Shown: one piece after another, positions 1 through 7,412 of the stretch
Layout of the letters: each line of letters begins with the position of its first letter
Position numbering within the stretch: the stretch's first letter is position 1
The notes under the pieces: generated by a model
Database searches by the model: none
What the model was told of the DNA's origin: nothing
What the model saw: only the letters and a program-made list of their open reading frames with translations
Translations under genes and position numbers: made by a program
Source: Planctomycetes bacterium UBA7888
GTDB lineage: Bacteria; Planctomycetota; UBA1135
Length of the DNA: 13,604 nt
Assembly (NCBI GenBank): GCA_002500505.1
Contig: DLRM01000033.1
Coordinates: 2,436-16,039, forward strand
Reading direction: 5' to 3'

Positions 1-828
1 CGCCTTCTTTGCCGTTTTCTTTGCCGTTTTCTTTTTGGCTACTTTCTTCTTCGCGACCTTCTTTTTCGCTTTCGAAGCCTTCTTTAATGAGCGCGTAGGT
101 AAACCCAAATCAGCCATGCACCCTTCAAAACTCTCATTCGGCTTTACGCCTTTGTCTGCCCAAGCATCGGCAAGGCGTAAGGCTCGTTTATTTTTAGGGT
201 GTTTAGGGTCGCATCCAAGGGCGGCGATCACCCTTAAGGCGGTGAAGCTGGCGTAAATATCGTCGCCTTCAAAGAGAGGGTCCATGATCTCTCGAACAGA
301 GCTTTCCTTGGGGTTTGGTTTCACCATCCCCAAACGGGCAAAAAATCGCTTGAGGTCCGGGCAAAGAGGAATCGGGTCGCCCTCCTCTCGGGCATCCAAA
401 TCAAGAACGGCGCTCGACTGGATAGGAGCCATGGTGAGATCATCAAAAAACCGCACGCGACGCTCGCTAGTTGCATCCATCATCCAGTCAATCTCCAAGT
501 GGTTGTACATTCCAAACACTCGGCGAAGGTACTTCTGGACAACGGGTGCCTTTTCTCGGGCACCTACGATTCGCTTCGAAAGAAGCACGTCGATGACTTC
601 GAATTCGCGAGCAACGCGGACTTCATTCCAATTCAAGAAACAACTCTGCAGGGCAAAGACTGCTTTCTCGGCTTGGGCCAAAGGTGCATCACCCTGTATC
701 ACCAAAGACATTAATCGCTCAAGAACAGTCCATTCCGCAGGGGGAGGCCCAACCTCAAAGAGGTCGCGCCGCGCCTTCGAAAGAAAGGAACGTAAACGAG
801 TAGTTTTCGCAGCTGCCGATTGAGCCAT
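1..828 (-). CDS. HhH-GPD (endonuclease III-fold)-like protein with lysine-rich tail, partial at C-terminus
   Basis: The reading frame opens at an ATG at 828 and stays open for 276 codons to the window edge, so the C-terminus is missing. Residues about 20-200 are helical and follow, as I read it, the pattern of planctomycete HhH-GPD/endonuclease III-like proteins. Signs are the stretch LNWNEVRV (65-72) and the block IPLCPDLKRFFARLGMV (153-169), which matches 'PVDTHVLRVLRRLGLV' of true glycosylases. In that alignment the catalytic Asp is Cys156, the hairpin-helix-hairpin glycines are absent (LTMAPIQSSA, 131-140), and the iron-sulfur cysteines are missing. From residue 249 the protein becomes a repetitive Lys/Ala/Val tail (AKKKVAKKK type), like histone H1 or bacterial nucleoid proteins. 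It lies 14 bases downstream of rpsP on the same strand and is probably co-transcribed with it. Inference: a non-enzymatic DNA- or RNA-binding protein. The reading frame is certain; the fold is moderately sure. Confidence 0.8.
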   Translation of the reverse strand, partial: MAQSAAAKTTRLRSFLSKARRDLFEVGPPPAEWTVLERLMSLVIQGDAPLAQAEKAVFALQSCFLNWNEVRVAREFEVIDVLLSKRIVGAREKAPVVQKYLRRVFGMYNHLEIDWMMDATSERRVRFFDDLTMAPIQSSAVLDLDAREEGDPIPLCPDLKRFFARLGMVKPNPKESSVREIMDPLFEGDDIYASFTALRVIAALGCDPKHPKNKRALRLADAWADKGVKPNESFEGCMADLGLPTRSLKKASKAKKKVAKKKVAKKKTAKKTAKKA

Positions 829-842
829 GAATGGAAACCGCT

Positions 843-1124
843 CTACTTCGAAGAGGACTTCTTCTTGCTCGGAAGCTCGAGGCCTTGGCGTCGAAGCAAA
901 GTCGCAACTGTTTCACTAGGTTGAGCACCTACTGACAACCAGTATGCGGCACGCTCTTCATTCAGGCTGAAATTGGATTCCGTTCCAGCGGGTTGCACTG
1001 GATCATAAAAACCGAGCTCTTCAATCGGGCGCCCATCTCGTCGAGTGCGGTTATCCATCACGCAAATGCGGAAGCACGCCCGGTTACGACGACCGGTACG
1101 CTTAAGTCGAATGGCTACTGCCAT
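843..1124 (-). CDS. rpsP: Small ribosomal subunit protein bS16
   Basis: A 93-residue protein, slightly longer than the usual 80-90. It opens with the family signature AVAIRLKRTGRRNRACFRI and continues with DNRTRRDGRPIEELGFYDP (about residues 24-42), the conserved bS16 core. The C-terminus ends in a short Lys/Ser tail (KKKSSSK). bS16 binds 16S rRNA early in 30S assembly. The ATG at 1124 lies 24 bases after the ffh stop. The upstream AAGAAG stretch is at best a weak Shine-Dalgarno. The ffh-rpsP linkage is common in bacteria, but the next gene is not rimM or trmD as it often is. Identification is secure. Confidence 0.98.
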   Translation of the reverse strand: MAVAIRLKRTGRRNRACFRICVMDNRTRRDGRPIEELGFYDPVQPAGTESNFSLNEERAAYWLSVGAQPSETVATLLRRQGLELPSKKKSSSK

Positions 1125-1148
1125 AGATGATTCTTCTTGTTGTCTGTC

Positions 1149-2543
1149 TTAGCGTCCTTTCGGAGCGCCGGGGAAGTTGGGCATGGAGCCCGGACGGCCA
1201 AACTGCTGAAGGAGACGTTTCTTCGATCGCCCACTCTTCATCATTTTGCCCATGGATTTCATTTGCTTTTGCATATCTTGGAAAGAACGCAAAAGCTGGT
1301 TGACAGCGCTCACATCTTGACCGCATCCGCGGGCAATCCGTTTACGACGACTACCATCTAGAAGCTCCGGATGGAGCCTCTCCTTTGGAGTCATGGAAAG
1401 GACAATTGCTTCGATTCGGGCAAATTGACCATCGTCCATGGAGTCCAAAAGGCCGGACATTCTACCCATTCCTGGCATCATGCCGAGCACCTTCTTCATA
1501 GAACCCATTTTTTTGAACATTCGGAACTGATCGAGGAGGTCTGCCATCGTGAGCTTCCCCTCCATCATTTTGGTGTAATCTTGGGCCTTCTGCTCCTCCT
1601 GAAGGGCTTCCTGAGCTCCCTCAACCAGGCCAACGATGTCCCCCATGTCCAAAATCCGGCCTGCGAGGCGGTCCGCATCAAATTCTTCCAAATCTCCCGG
1701 TTTTTCACCGATTCCAAGGAAGGAGATGGGCTTCCCACTGATTTCTCGAACGGAAAGAGCTGCCCCACCACGGGCATCCCCATCCATTTTGGTCAAAATG
1801 AGACCGTGAAGGGTCAAACTCTCGTTGAATCGTTGGGCAGACTCAACTGCATCTTGCCCAGTCATCGAGTCCAAAACAAGGTAGGTAGCGTCGGGTTGGG
1901 ACCCCGCCGATACCGCTTGAATTTCTTCCATCAGCTCCTCATCAATATGGAGCCGACCAGCCGAATCCAAAATTACAGCATCAAATCGTTGGGTACGAGC
2001 TTGCTCCAAGGCTCGCTGAGCCACCCCTTCGGGAGTCACATCCGGCCCTGGAGTTTCCGAATAAACGGGGATGTCTAATTGCCTCCCCAAAGTGACTAAT
2101 TGATCAACCGCCGCAGGGCGCTGAAGATCACAAGCAGCCAACAAGACTTTGGAGTTCTTTCTTTTCCGAAGCCAAAGAGCCAGTTTTGCTGCAGTCGTTG
2201 TTTTTCCTGCGCCTTGAAGACCTGCCAATAGCAAAACCATGGGATGCCCCGGATTGCTTGGCAAGGCTGGCTCATCGGATCGCATCAGGTTGGCCAACTC
2301 TTGATGGAAAGCGTGAACGGCTTGTTGGCTGCCCTGAACCCCGCCACCAAGCTTGCTTTGGTTTTCTAATTGTTCGGCAACGCGCTTCGTAAACTCTTTC
2401 GCAACCCGAAAATGGACATCTGCCTCCAATAAGGCACGCCGCACATCACGAAGTGCTTCTTGAATTTCTTCCGAAGTTAGCTTTCTTGGGCCGCGAAAGC
2501 GGTCCAGGACGCGACCGAAAGACTGAGTGAGGTTTTCGAGCAT
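1149..2543 (-). CDS. ffh: Signal recognition particle protein Ffh (SRP54 GTPase)
   Basis: A 464-residue protein with the complete three-domain SRP54 plan. The N domain (1-90) contains LRDVRRALLEADVHF (31-45). The G domain has the P-loop GLQGAGKTTT (108-117), the G3 motif DSAGR (193-197; usually DTAGR) and the G4 motif TKMDGDARGG (251-260). The methionine-rich M domain (about 325-440) has the SRP-RNA-binding motif SRRKRIARGCG (398-408; usually ending GSG). It binds 4.5S RNA and signal sequences on nascent chains and delivers ribosomes to FtsY at the membrane. The ATG at 2543 gives the canonical start MLENLTQSF. The C-terminus is basic and Pro/Gly-rich. It lies 51 bases downstream of murA and 24 bases upstream of rpsP. 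A possible own promoter overlaps the end of murA. Confidence 0.98.
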   Translation of the reverse strand: MLENLTQSFGRVLDRFRGPRKLTSEEIQEALRDVRRALLEADVHFRVAKEFTKRVAEQLENQSKLGGGVQGSQQAVHAFHQELANLMRSDEPALPSNPGHPMVLLLAGLQGAGKTTTAAKLALWLRKRKNSKVLLAACDLQRPAAVDQLVTLGRQLDIPVYSETPGPDVTPEGVAQRALEQARTQRFDAVILDSAGRLHIDEELMEEIQAVSAGSQPDATYLVLDSMTGQDAVESAQRFNESLTLHGLILTKMDGDARGGAALSVREISGKPISFLGIGEKPGDLEEFDADRLAGRILDMGDIVGLVEGAQEALQEEQKAQDYTKMMEGKLTMADLLDQFRMFKKMGSMKKVLGMMPGMGRMSGLLDSMDDGQFARIEAIVLSMTPKERLHPELLDGSRRKRIARGCGQDVSAVNQLLRSFQDMQKQMKSMGKMMKSGRSKKRLLQQFGRPGSMPNFPGAPKGR

Positions 2544-2584
2544 GGGGTGGATTCAGAAGCTCTTTAGAGCCTTGGAAGCCCCGC

Positions 2585-2614
2585 ATTCTACGGTTTAGGG
2601 ACCGCTTTCGTCCA
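2585..2614 (-). promoter_or_regulatory. Possible sigma70-type promoter for ffh-rpsP
   Basis: On the minus strand, TGGACG (2614-2609) is followed after 18 bases by TAGAAT (2590-2585). This is the same spacing and the same -10 as the stronger candidate in front of the TPR/alpha-CTD gene. It would start transcription near 2578, about 35 bases before the ffh ATG. The -35 has only four consensus matches and lies within the last codons of murA, so ffh may instead be read mainly from upstream. Confidence 0.3.
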
Positions 2615-3821
2615 GGATGCGGCTAACCTTTGCGCCAAGAGATGCTAGTTTCTTTTCAAGGCCTTCATAACCGCGGTCCAGGTGGTAAACCCTTCGCACC
2701 ACAGTTTCCCCCTCAGCAACAAGACCAGCAAGAACTAAGGCAGCACTTGCCCTCAAGTCGCTAGCCATAACAGGCGCACCAGAAAGAGAAATGGGGCCTC
2801 GAATCAAGGCACCTCCCCCGCTTCTTTGAATCTTCGCGCCCATTCGGTTGAGTTCCTCGGCGTGAACGAATCGCTCAGGATAAATCTTTTCTTCGATGAA
2901 AGTCGTCCCTTCGCAAACCGTAGCAAATGCCATCCACTGAGCTTGGAGGTCAGTAGGGAAACCGGGGTAAGCCGAAGTTTGAATGGAGTGAGCTTGGAGT
3001 GGCTGACCCGCTTGAAGTTCAATCCAATCTTCACCCGATTGAATTTCCAACCCTGTTGCGCGAAGAGCCTGCAAAAGGCAATCCTGTTCAATAGGCCTAC
3101 AACCATTCACGCGAAGTCGGCCACCAGTCATCGCCCCCGCTAAAAGGAGGGTCCCGACTTCAATTCGGTCCGGTGGAAGATTCCACTCACAAGGATGTAA
3201 TTCGGAAACGCCCTCAATTTCAATCCTGCTAGTTCCTTGGCCCGAAATCAAAGCACCACAAGAGTTAAGGAAGTTAGCAAGTTCCACAATTTCAGGTTCC
3301 TGAGCGGCTCCCCCCAAGACCGTTTTTCCTTCCGCCAAAGTGGCGGCCATCAAAATATTGGCGGTTCCTAAAACGGTCGGACCCATTGGCCCGGTCAAAT
3401 CCAAGGAACACCCCTGCAGTCCATGAGGCGCTACTGCTTGAATAAGTCCATGTTCCACTAGGATTTCCGCCCCCAAGGCTTCCAACCCTTTCAAATGCAA
3501 ATCAATTGGGCGAGGTCCCAAAACGCAACCTCCAGGAAGAGCCACGATCGCTCTTCCATACCGCGCCAAGAGGGGGCCAAGAACGCAAACTGATGCCCTC
3601 ATTTGTCGAACGAGCTCATAGGGTGCCTCGACAGAGCCTTCGAGGCCCTCAAGGAGACGGCGCATGGTTTGCACATCTCGAAGCTCCGGTAGTCCATGGA
3701 GCGAACATTCGCCCTCCATCAATAAGGTGGCAGCTTGAATGGGCAGGGCGGCGTTTTTGGAACCAGAGGCCGACACAGTGCCCTGGAGAGGAATTCCTCC
3801 TTCGACCAGAAATGCGTCCAT
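2595..3821 (-). CDS. murA: UDP-N-acetylglucosamine 1-carboxyvinyltransferase (MurA)
   Basis: Catalyses the first committed step of peptidoglycan synthesis in the cytoplasm: transfer of enolpyruvate from PEP to UDP-GlcNAc. Family landmarks are all present: SGSKNAALPI (19-28, with Lys22 and Asn23), MRAS (74-77), the active-site loop LPGGC with Cys99 (E. coli Cys115), the catalytic Asp291 in FPTD (E. coli Asp305), DLRAS (355-359) and DRGYE with Arg383 (E. coli Arg397). The Cys, not Asp, at position 99 predicts fosfomycin sensitivity of this enzyme by family knowledge. At 408 residues it is a little short. The segment between the LLEGL helix (56-60) and APYELV (66-71) lacks roughly 16-18 residues that usually form a beta-hairpin; the frame is intact there. 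The ATG at 3821 gives the expected MDxFxVEGG start. It is first in the minus-strand run and divergent from the TPR/alpha-CTD gene. Confidence 0.97.
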   Translation of the reverse strand: MDAFLVEGGIPLQGTVSASGSKNAALPIQAATLLMEGECSLHGLPELRDVQTMRRLLEGLEGSVEAPYELVRQMRASVCVLGPLLARYGRAIVALPGGCVLGPRPIDLHLKGLEALGAEILVEHGLIQAVAPHGLQGCSLDLTGPMGPTVLGTANILMAATLAEGKTVLGGAAQEPEIVELANFLNSCGALISGQGTSRIEIEGVSELHPCEWNLPPDRIEVGTLLLAGAMTGGRLRVNGCRPIEQDCLLQALRATGLEIQSGEDWIELQAGQPLQAHSIQTSAYPGFPTDLQAQWMAFATVCEGTTFIEEKIYPERFVHAEELNRMGAKIQRSGGGALIRGPISLSGAPVMASDLRASAALVLAGLVAEGETVVRRVYHLDRGYEGLEKKLASLGAKVSRILDESGP

Positions 3822-3831
3822 GAGGGCCAGT

Positions 3832-3861
3832 TTGACGACTCCTTAAGGGGAGGCCTAGAAT
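3832..3861 (+). promoter_or_regulatory. Sigma70-type promoter for the TPR/alpha-CTD operon
   Basis: TTGACG (3832-3837) and TAGAAT (3856-3861) are separated by 18 bases. Each hexamer is one base from consensus. Transcription would begin near 3868, giving a 30-base leader to the ATG at 3898. That argues against the in-frame TTG at 3874, which would be only about 6 bases from the transcript start. The -10 lies in the palindrome GAATATTC, so the same site reads TATTCT on the other strand and might also serve murA, but no good -35 is visible there. Confidence 0.55.
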
Positions 3862-3897
3862 ATTCGCTTCATTTTGGAGTTCCCCCTTCCCAAAATC

Positions 3898-5277
3898 ATG
3901 ACACAAACGGAAACCGTCAGCATCTCCTCCATCTCTCCGGACCCCGCATCCTTTTTCGCCGCCCCCCCAAAGGTGCCCTGTGATTTATTGGAAGCCCGAA
4001 ACCAGTTCTTCTCGGACTCAGCGCTTGCGGACAAATTCGAGAACATGGCTCGGGAAGCTCGGGAAGCCAAAAACAATACCGTAGCCTGTGCTGCCTCCTG
4101 GGTGTGCGGTCAATACGCAAAGGCCATTAGCTTTGTTGAAGGCGACGGTGAGCTTGAAAACTTCATTCGCATCTCCTCTCTTTCTGAACTTGGAAAACAT
4201 GACCAAGCCGTTGAGCTTGCCAAGGTCTCCTGGAAATCAAAGGACACTGCTTTGGCTGCCGCCTCTCTTTTTGCCCTCAACGCTGCAGGCGCAAAAGAAG
4301 ACATCCTAGGCAACTCCCCCAAGGCTTCCCTTTCTCCTGCTGATGCGGCTTTCTTTTCCGCACGCTGTATTGAGTTAGAAGGGGATTACGAGGGTGCTTG
4401 CGAAGCTTATGAAAAGATTCTTTCTGAAGACCCAAGCTGCTTTCACGCACGGTTTTCTCTTGCCTTCCGCCTTGATCTTTTCGGCAACGAAAAGGAAGCC
4501 TCTCGCCACTACGAAGCGCTCCTTGAGAGGCGCCCCATCCCAACGTCTGTTCTCCTGAACCTTGGTTTGATTTACGAAGAGCGCAATGACTTTGAAAAGT
4601 CATGTGGTTGCTACTCGGCCATTCTGCGCCGCGACCCAAGCAATCCTGTAGCGCGACTCTTCTTCCGCGATGCCCATGAGTCCTTAGACATGTTCTACGA
4701 CGAAGACCTGGAGCGTAAAGAAGATCATCTCATGCAGGTTCTCCGCACGCCAATTTCAGATTTTGAACTTTCTGTGCGCGCCCGAAATTGCCTCATCAAC
4801 ATGGACATCCATAGTTTGAGTGACTTGGTTTCTCACTCCGAGCCCGAGCTCCTGGAATTCAAAAACTTTGGCGAGACTTCACTCAACGAAATCAAGCAGG
4901 TCCTTCAGGCCAAAGGTCTTCGCTTGGGAATGCGCCGCGAAGATGGTTCATTTGTCATTCCAGACGATTTTGGCATGAACGGATTCTTTGACGCTGAGAA
5001 AGAGCTCCACTGGCTCGGAGAACTAACGGATGAACAGCGCGAAGCGTTGGAAATGCAAATCTCCACTTTAAACTTAAGCGTTCGCTGCCATCGGGCTCTT
5101 GTGGAGCGCCTTAATCTGCAACGCATTGGAGATATTCTTCGCTACTCCGAAGAAGACCTCCTTGGCATGCCCAACTTCGGTATTACTTCCCTCAATGAGC
5201 TTTCCTCCAAGCTCACCGAACTAAACCTCCGGATTCGTTCGGGTCGCGGCGAAGAATACGGCCAAGACTTGGAGTAG
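3898..5277 (+). CDS. TPR protein with two C-terminal RNA polymerase alpha-CTD domains
   Basis: A 459-residue protein from the ATG at 3898; an in-frame TTG at 3874 would add 8 residues. Residues about 50-255 are TPR-like helical repeats, clearest at 151-250 (EGDYEGACEAYEKILSEDP, then two more units). Residues 284-345 are a clear RNA polymerase alpha C-terminal domain: LSVRARNCL (291-299) and KNFGETSLNEI (322-332). This keeps the equivalents of E. coli Arg265, Asn268 and Cys269 (Arg294, Asn297, Cys298) plus Ser299 and Glu302 (Ser328, Glu331), while Lys298 is Thr327. A second, more diverged copy spans about 386-448, keeping Arg396, Ser431 and Glu434 but with Arg399 and Ala400 in place of Asn and Cys. 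In RNA polymerase these residues contact UP-element DNA and activators. There is no polymerase-assembly N-domain, so it is not RpoA. Inference: a stand-alone DNA-binding or transcription-associated adaptor, using TPRs for partners. It heads the operon with ruvA 11 bases downstream. Confidence 0.9.
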   Translation: MTQTETVSISSISPDPASFFAAPPKVPCDLLEARNQFFSDSALADKFENMAREAREAKNNTVACAASWVCGQYAKAISFVEGDGELENFIRISSLSELGKHDQAVELAKVSWKSKDTALAAASLFALNAAGAKEDILGNSPKASLSPADAAFFSARCIELEGDYEGACEAYEKILSEDPSCFHARFSLAFRLDLFGNEKEASRHYEALLERRPIPTSVLLNLGLIYEERNDFEKSCGCYSAILRRDPSNPVARLFFRDAHESLDMFYDEDLERKEDHLMQVLRTPISDFELSVRARNCLINMDIHSLSDLVSHSEPELLEFKNFGETSLNEIKQVLQAKGLRLGMRREDGSFVIPDDFGMNGFFDAEKELHWLGELTDEQREALEMQISTLNLSVRCHRALVERLNLQRIGDILRYSEEDLLGMPNFGITSLNELSSKLTELNLRIRSGRGEEYGQDLE

Positions 5278-5288
5278 GCTGACCTAGA

Positions 5289-5873
5289 GTGTTTGACTTC
5301 CTGAACGGAACGCTCGTCTCGGTTCAATCCGGCCAAGTGGTTCTGGCAACGGGAGGCATTGGGTGGTCCATCACCGCCAGCACCAAAGTCACCGCATCCT
5401 TGAAAGAAGGAACGGAGGGCCGGCTTTATCTCCACCTCGCTGTTTCCGACTCCGCCCTCTCCCTTTTTGGTTTCCCCACTCAGCAAGAACGGGCTCTGTT
5501 TCGCCGATTGATCCAGGTCTCGGGGGTTGGCCCGACAAGCGCAATGGGTCTCCTTTCTGGCTTAACTCCTTCGGAGTTCCTTGCCGCCATTGCCAACGAG
5601 GACCCCGTTCCCCTGACCGCTGCGAAAGGCATTGGTCGCAAAACAGCAGAACGCCTTGTCTTGGAACTTCGCGATCACATCGAAGCCTTACGCAAGGACG
5701 CCCCCGAAGCCAATACTTCTCCATCCACCGATTTAGCTCGAGTTCTGTGTGAACTCGGTGTCCAAGAAAAAGCAGCCCAGCTGGCGGCTCGCAAGGCATT
5801 CAACGACCTTGGCGCCGACGCCGCCTTTGAGGACCTCCTCCGAGCCGCCCTACAAACCCCTACTTCATCATGA
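5289..5873 (+). CDS. ruvA: Holliday junction branch migration protein RuvA
   Basis: A 194-residue protein of normal family length. Domain I is an N-terminal OB-like barrel (MFDFLNGTLV onward, about 1-63). Domain II carries two helix-hairpin-helix motifs, VSGVGPTSA (77-85) and AKGIGRKTAERL (112-123). A flexible linker (about 135-148) leads to the small RuvB-contacting domain III (149-190). RuvA tetramers clamp four-way junction DNA and load the RuvB motor. The start is a GTG at 5289, 11 bases after the preceding stop; a GGAG at 5271-5274 is 14 bases upstream, further than usual. The stop overlaps the purE start (ATGA), so the two are translationally coupled. ruvB and ruvC are not adjacent in the window. 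Identification is firm. Confidence 0.96.
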   Translation: MFDFLNGTLVSVQSGQVVLATGGIGWSITASTKVTASLKEGTEGRLYLHLAVSDSALSLFGFPTQQERALFRRLIQVSGVGPTSAMGLLSGLTPSEFLAAIANEDPVPLTAAKGIGRKTAERLVLELRDHIEALRKDAPEANTSPSTDLARVLCELGVQEKAAQLAARKAFNDLGADAAFEDLLRAALQTPTSS

Positions 5874-6376
5874 CTGCACGCATTGCCCTTCTCATGGGAT
5901 CCGATTCTGATTTCCCTCGCTTGGAATCCACCGTTCAAACCCTTCGCGAATTTGGAGAAGAGCCCGAGGTCCGGGTTCTTTCCGCTCATCGAACCCCCGA
6001 GGAGGCTTGCGAATTTGCTTCTTCCGCCCGCAAGCGTGGCCTTCAGGTTTTGCTGTGCGCCGCCGGTGGAGCCGCTCACCTGGCCGGAGTCATTGCTGCG
6101 CACACTAGCCTTCCCGTCATCGGTATCCCGATGGACAACCCACCCCTTGGTGGTCTAGACGCCCTTCTTGCCACAGTACAAATGCCAGGTGGCATCCCTG
6201 TTGGGACTGTAGGCGTTGGAGGAGGTGGCCCAAAAAATGCTGCACTCCTTGCCCTTCGAATTCTGGGCTCTTCGGACAAGGAAATGGCCCAAAAACTTGA
6301 TGACTTCCGCGAAACACAGCGGACGCGAGTCTTAGAGAAAGACTCACAACTTCAAGGTCGCCTTCAATCCTCATGA
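5870..6376 (+). CDS. purE: N5-carboxyaminoimidazole ribonucleotide mutase (PurE)
   Basis: A 168-residue protein, the usual length of PurE. Motifs: MGSDSD (9-14), the active-site loop SAHRTP (38-43, His40 equivalent to E. coli His45), AGGAAHLAG (65-73) with His70, and PVIGIPMDNPPLGGLDALLATVQMP in the middle, which matches the family's PVxGVP...LGGxDxLxSxxQMP. It converts N5-CAIR to CAIR in de novo purine synthesis. The class I sequence implies a PurK partner to make N5-CAIR, and no purK is in the window. Both ends overlap neighbours by four bases (ATGA with ruvA at 5870-5873 and with mtnA at 6373-6376), so the three genes form one transcription and translation unit. Confidence 0.96.
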   Translation: MTARIALLMGSDSDFPRLESTVQTLREFGEEPEVRVLSAHRTPEEACEFASSARKRGLQVLLCAAGGAAHLAGVIAAHTSLPVIGIPMDNPPLGGLDALLATVQMPGGIPVGTVGVGGGGPKNAALLALRILGSSDKEMAQKLDDFRETQRTRVLEKDSQLQGRLQSS

Positions 6377-7412
6377 GCCCCCAGCCAACTCCATGGCCTC
6401 GTGCCTTGGAATGGAAGGGTGGCCTTCATCTTCTTGAGCAGACTCTTCTCCCTCAAGAAGAAGTTTGGATTGAGATTTCGGACGTCGATTCCTTAATCGC
6501 AGCGATTCGCCGATTAGCCGTCAGAGGAGCGCCAGCAATTGGTTGCGCGGCTGCTTACGGCATAGTTCTTGGTGTTCGAGAATCCCAAACTTCGGAGACT
6601 TGGCTCCAGCGCTTGAACCAAACGGCTCAAGCCCTACTCAAAGCTCGCCCAACCGCCGTGAACCTCCAAACAGGTGTTCGGCACATGCTGCGCGAGGGCG
6701 AACAGCTCGCCAATAGCGAAACTTCCTTCTCGGAGTGGAGCCCCCGGCTCCTTAAGGCTGCGCAAGCCTTCCATCGACAGGACGAACGACTCTGCGAGGC
6801 AATCGGGCGCCATGGGGCTCCCCTTCTACCTGAAGGTGGAAACATACTCACGCATTGCAATGCGGGCGCACTTGCAACAGGAGGAATGGGGACTGCCCTC
6901 GCGGTAATTTATTCTGCATTTCAAAGAGGCAACCAATTGACGGTGTTTGCCAACGAAACGCGACCCCTTCTACAAGGAGCGCGGATCACATGTTGGGAGC
7001 TTCAGCGGGCCGGCATCCCTGTCACTCTTCAATGCGACTCCGCCGCAGCCTCTGCCTTTTCTCAAAACCTAATCCATGCTGTCGTTGTGGGCTCTGACCG
7101 CATTGCCAGAAATGGTGATGTCGCGAACAAGATTGGCACCTATGGCCTTGCCGTATTCGCGCACAAGCACGAGGTCCCTTTTTACGTTGCCGCCCCTACA
7201 ACCACTTTTGACTTCGATTGCCCGTGTGGGGATGCCATCCCAATTGAAGAACGAGAAGAGCAGGAACTTCACTCTATAGGTTTGACCCGAATCGCACCTG
7301 AAGGCATCCAGGTGCGCAATCCAGCCTTTGATGTGACACCCGCTCACCTAGTTACAGCCATCATTACAGAGCACGGCATCATTCGAGCTCCTAATGAGGA
7401 GAAGGTTTTAGC

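Noticed and set aside
1..75. Pyrimidine-rich tandem repeat at the left edge
   Set aside because: It is explained as the Lys/Ala/Val coding tail of the minus-strand gene, not an independent repeat element.
284..823. Plus-strand open frame of 179 codons
   Set aside because: It is antisense to the minus-strand HhH-GPD-like gene, which is open from 828 to the window edge. The plus frame has basic, low-complexity composition and no recognisable motif.
1371..2078. Plus-strand open frame of 235 codons
   Set aside because: It lies wholly antisense to the G and M domains of ffh and shows no family signature. It is a shadow frame.
2559..2570. GCTCT-TT-AGAGC inverted repeat between murA and ffh
   Set aside because: A 5-bp stem with a 2-base loop and no T tract is too weak for a terminator.
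3874..3897. TTG start for the TPR/alpha-CTD protein
   Set aside because: It adds only 8 residues, has no Shine-Dalgarno and would sit about 6 bases after the predicted transcript start. The ATG at 3898 is preferred.
4041..4063. Short direct repeat GCTCGGGAA in tandem
   Set aside because: It encodes an Ala-Arg-Glu repeat in a helix of the TPR protein; two copies within coding sequence need no other explanation.
5389..5799. Minus-strand open frame of 136 codons over ruvA
   Set aside because: ruvA is unmistakable on the other strand, and the antisense frame is Arg/Gly/Pro-rich without motifs.
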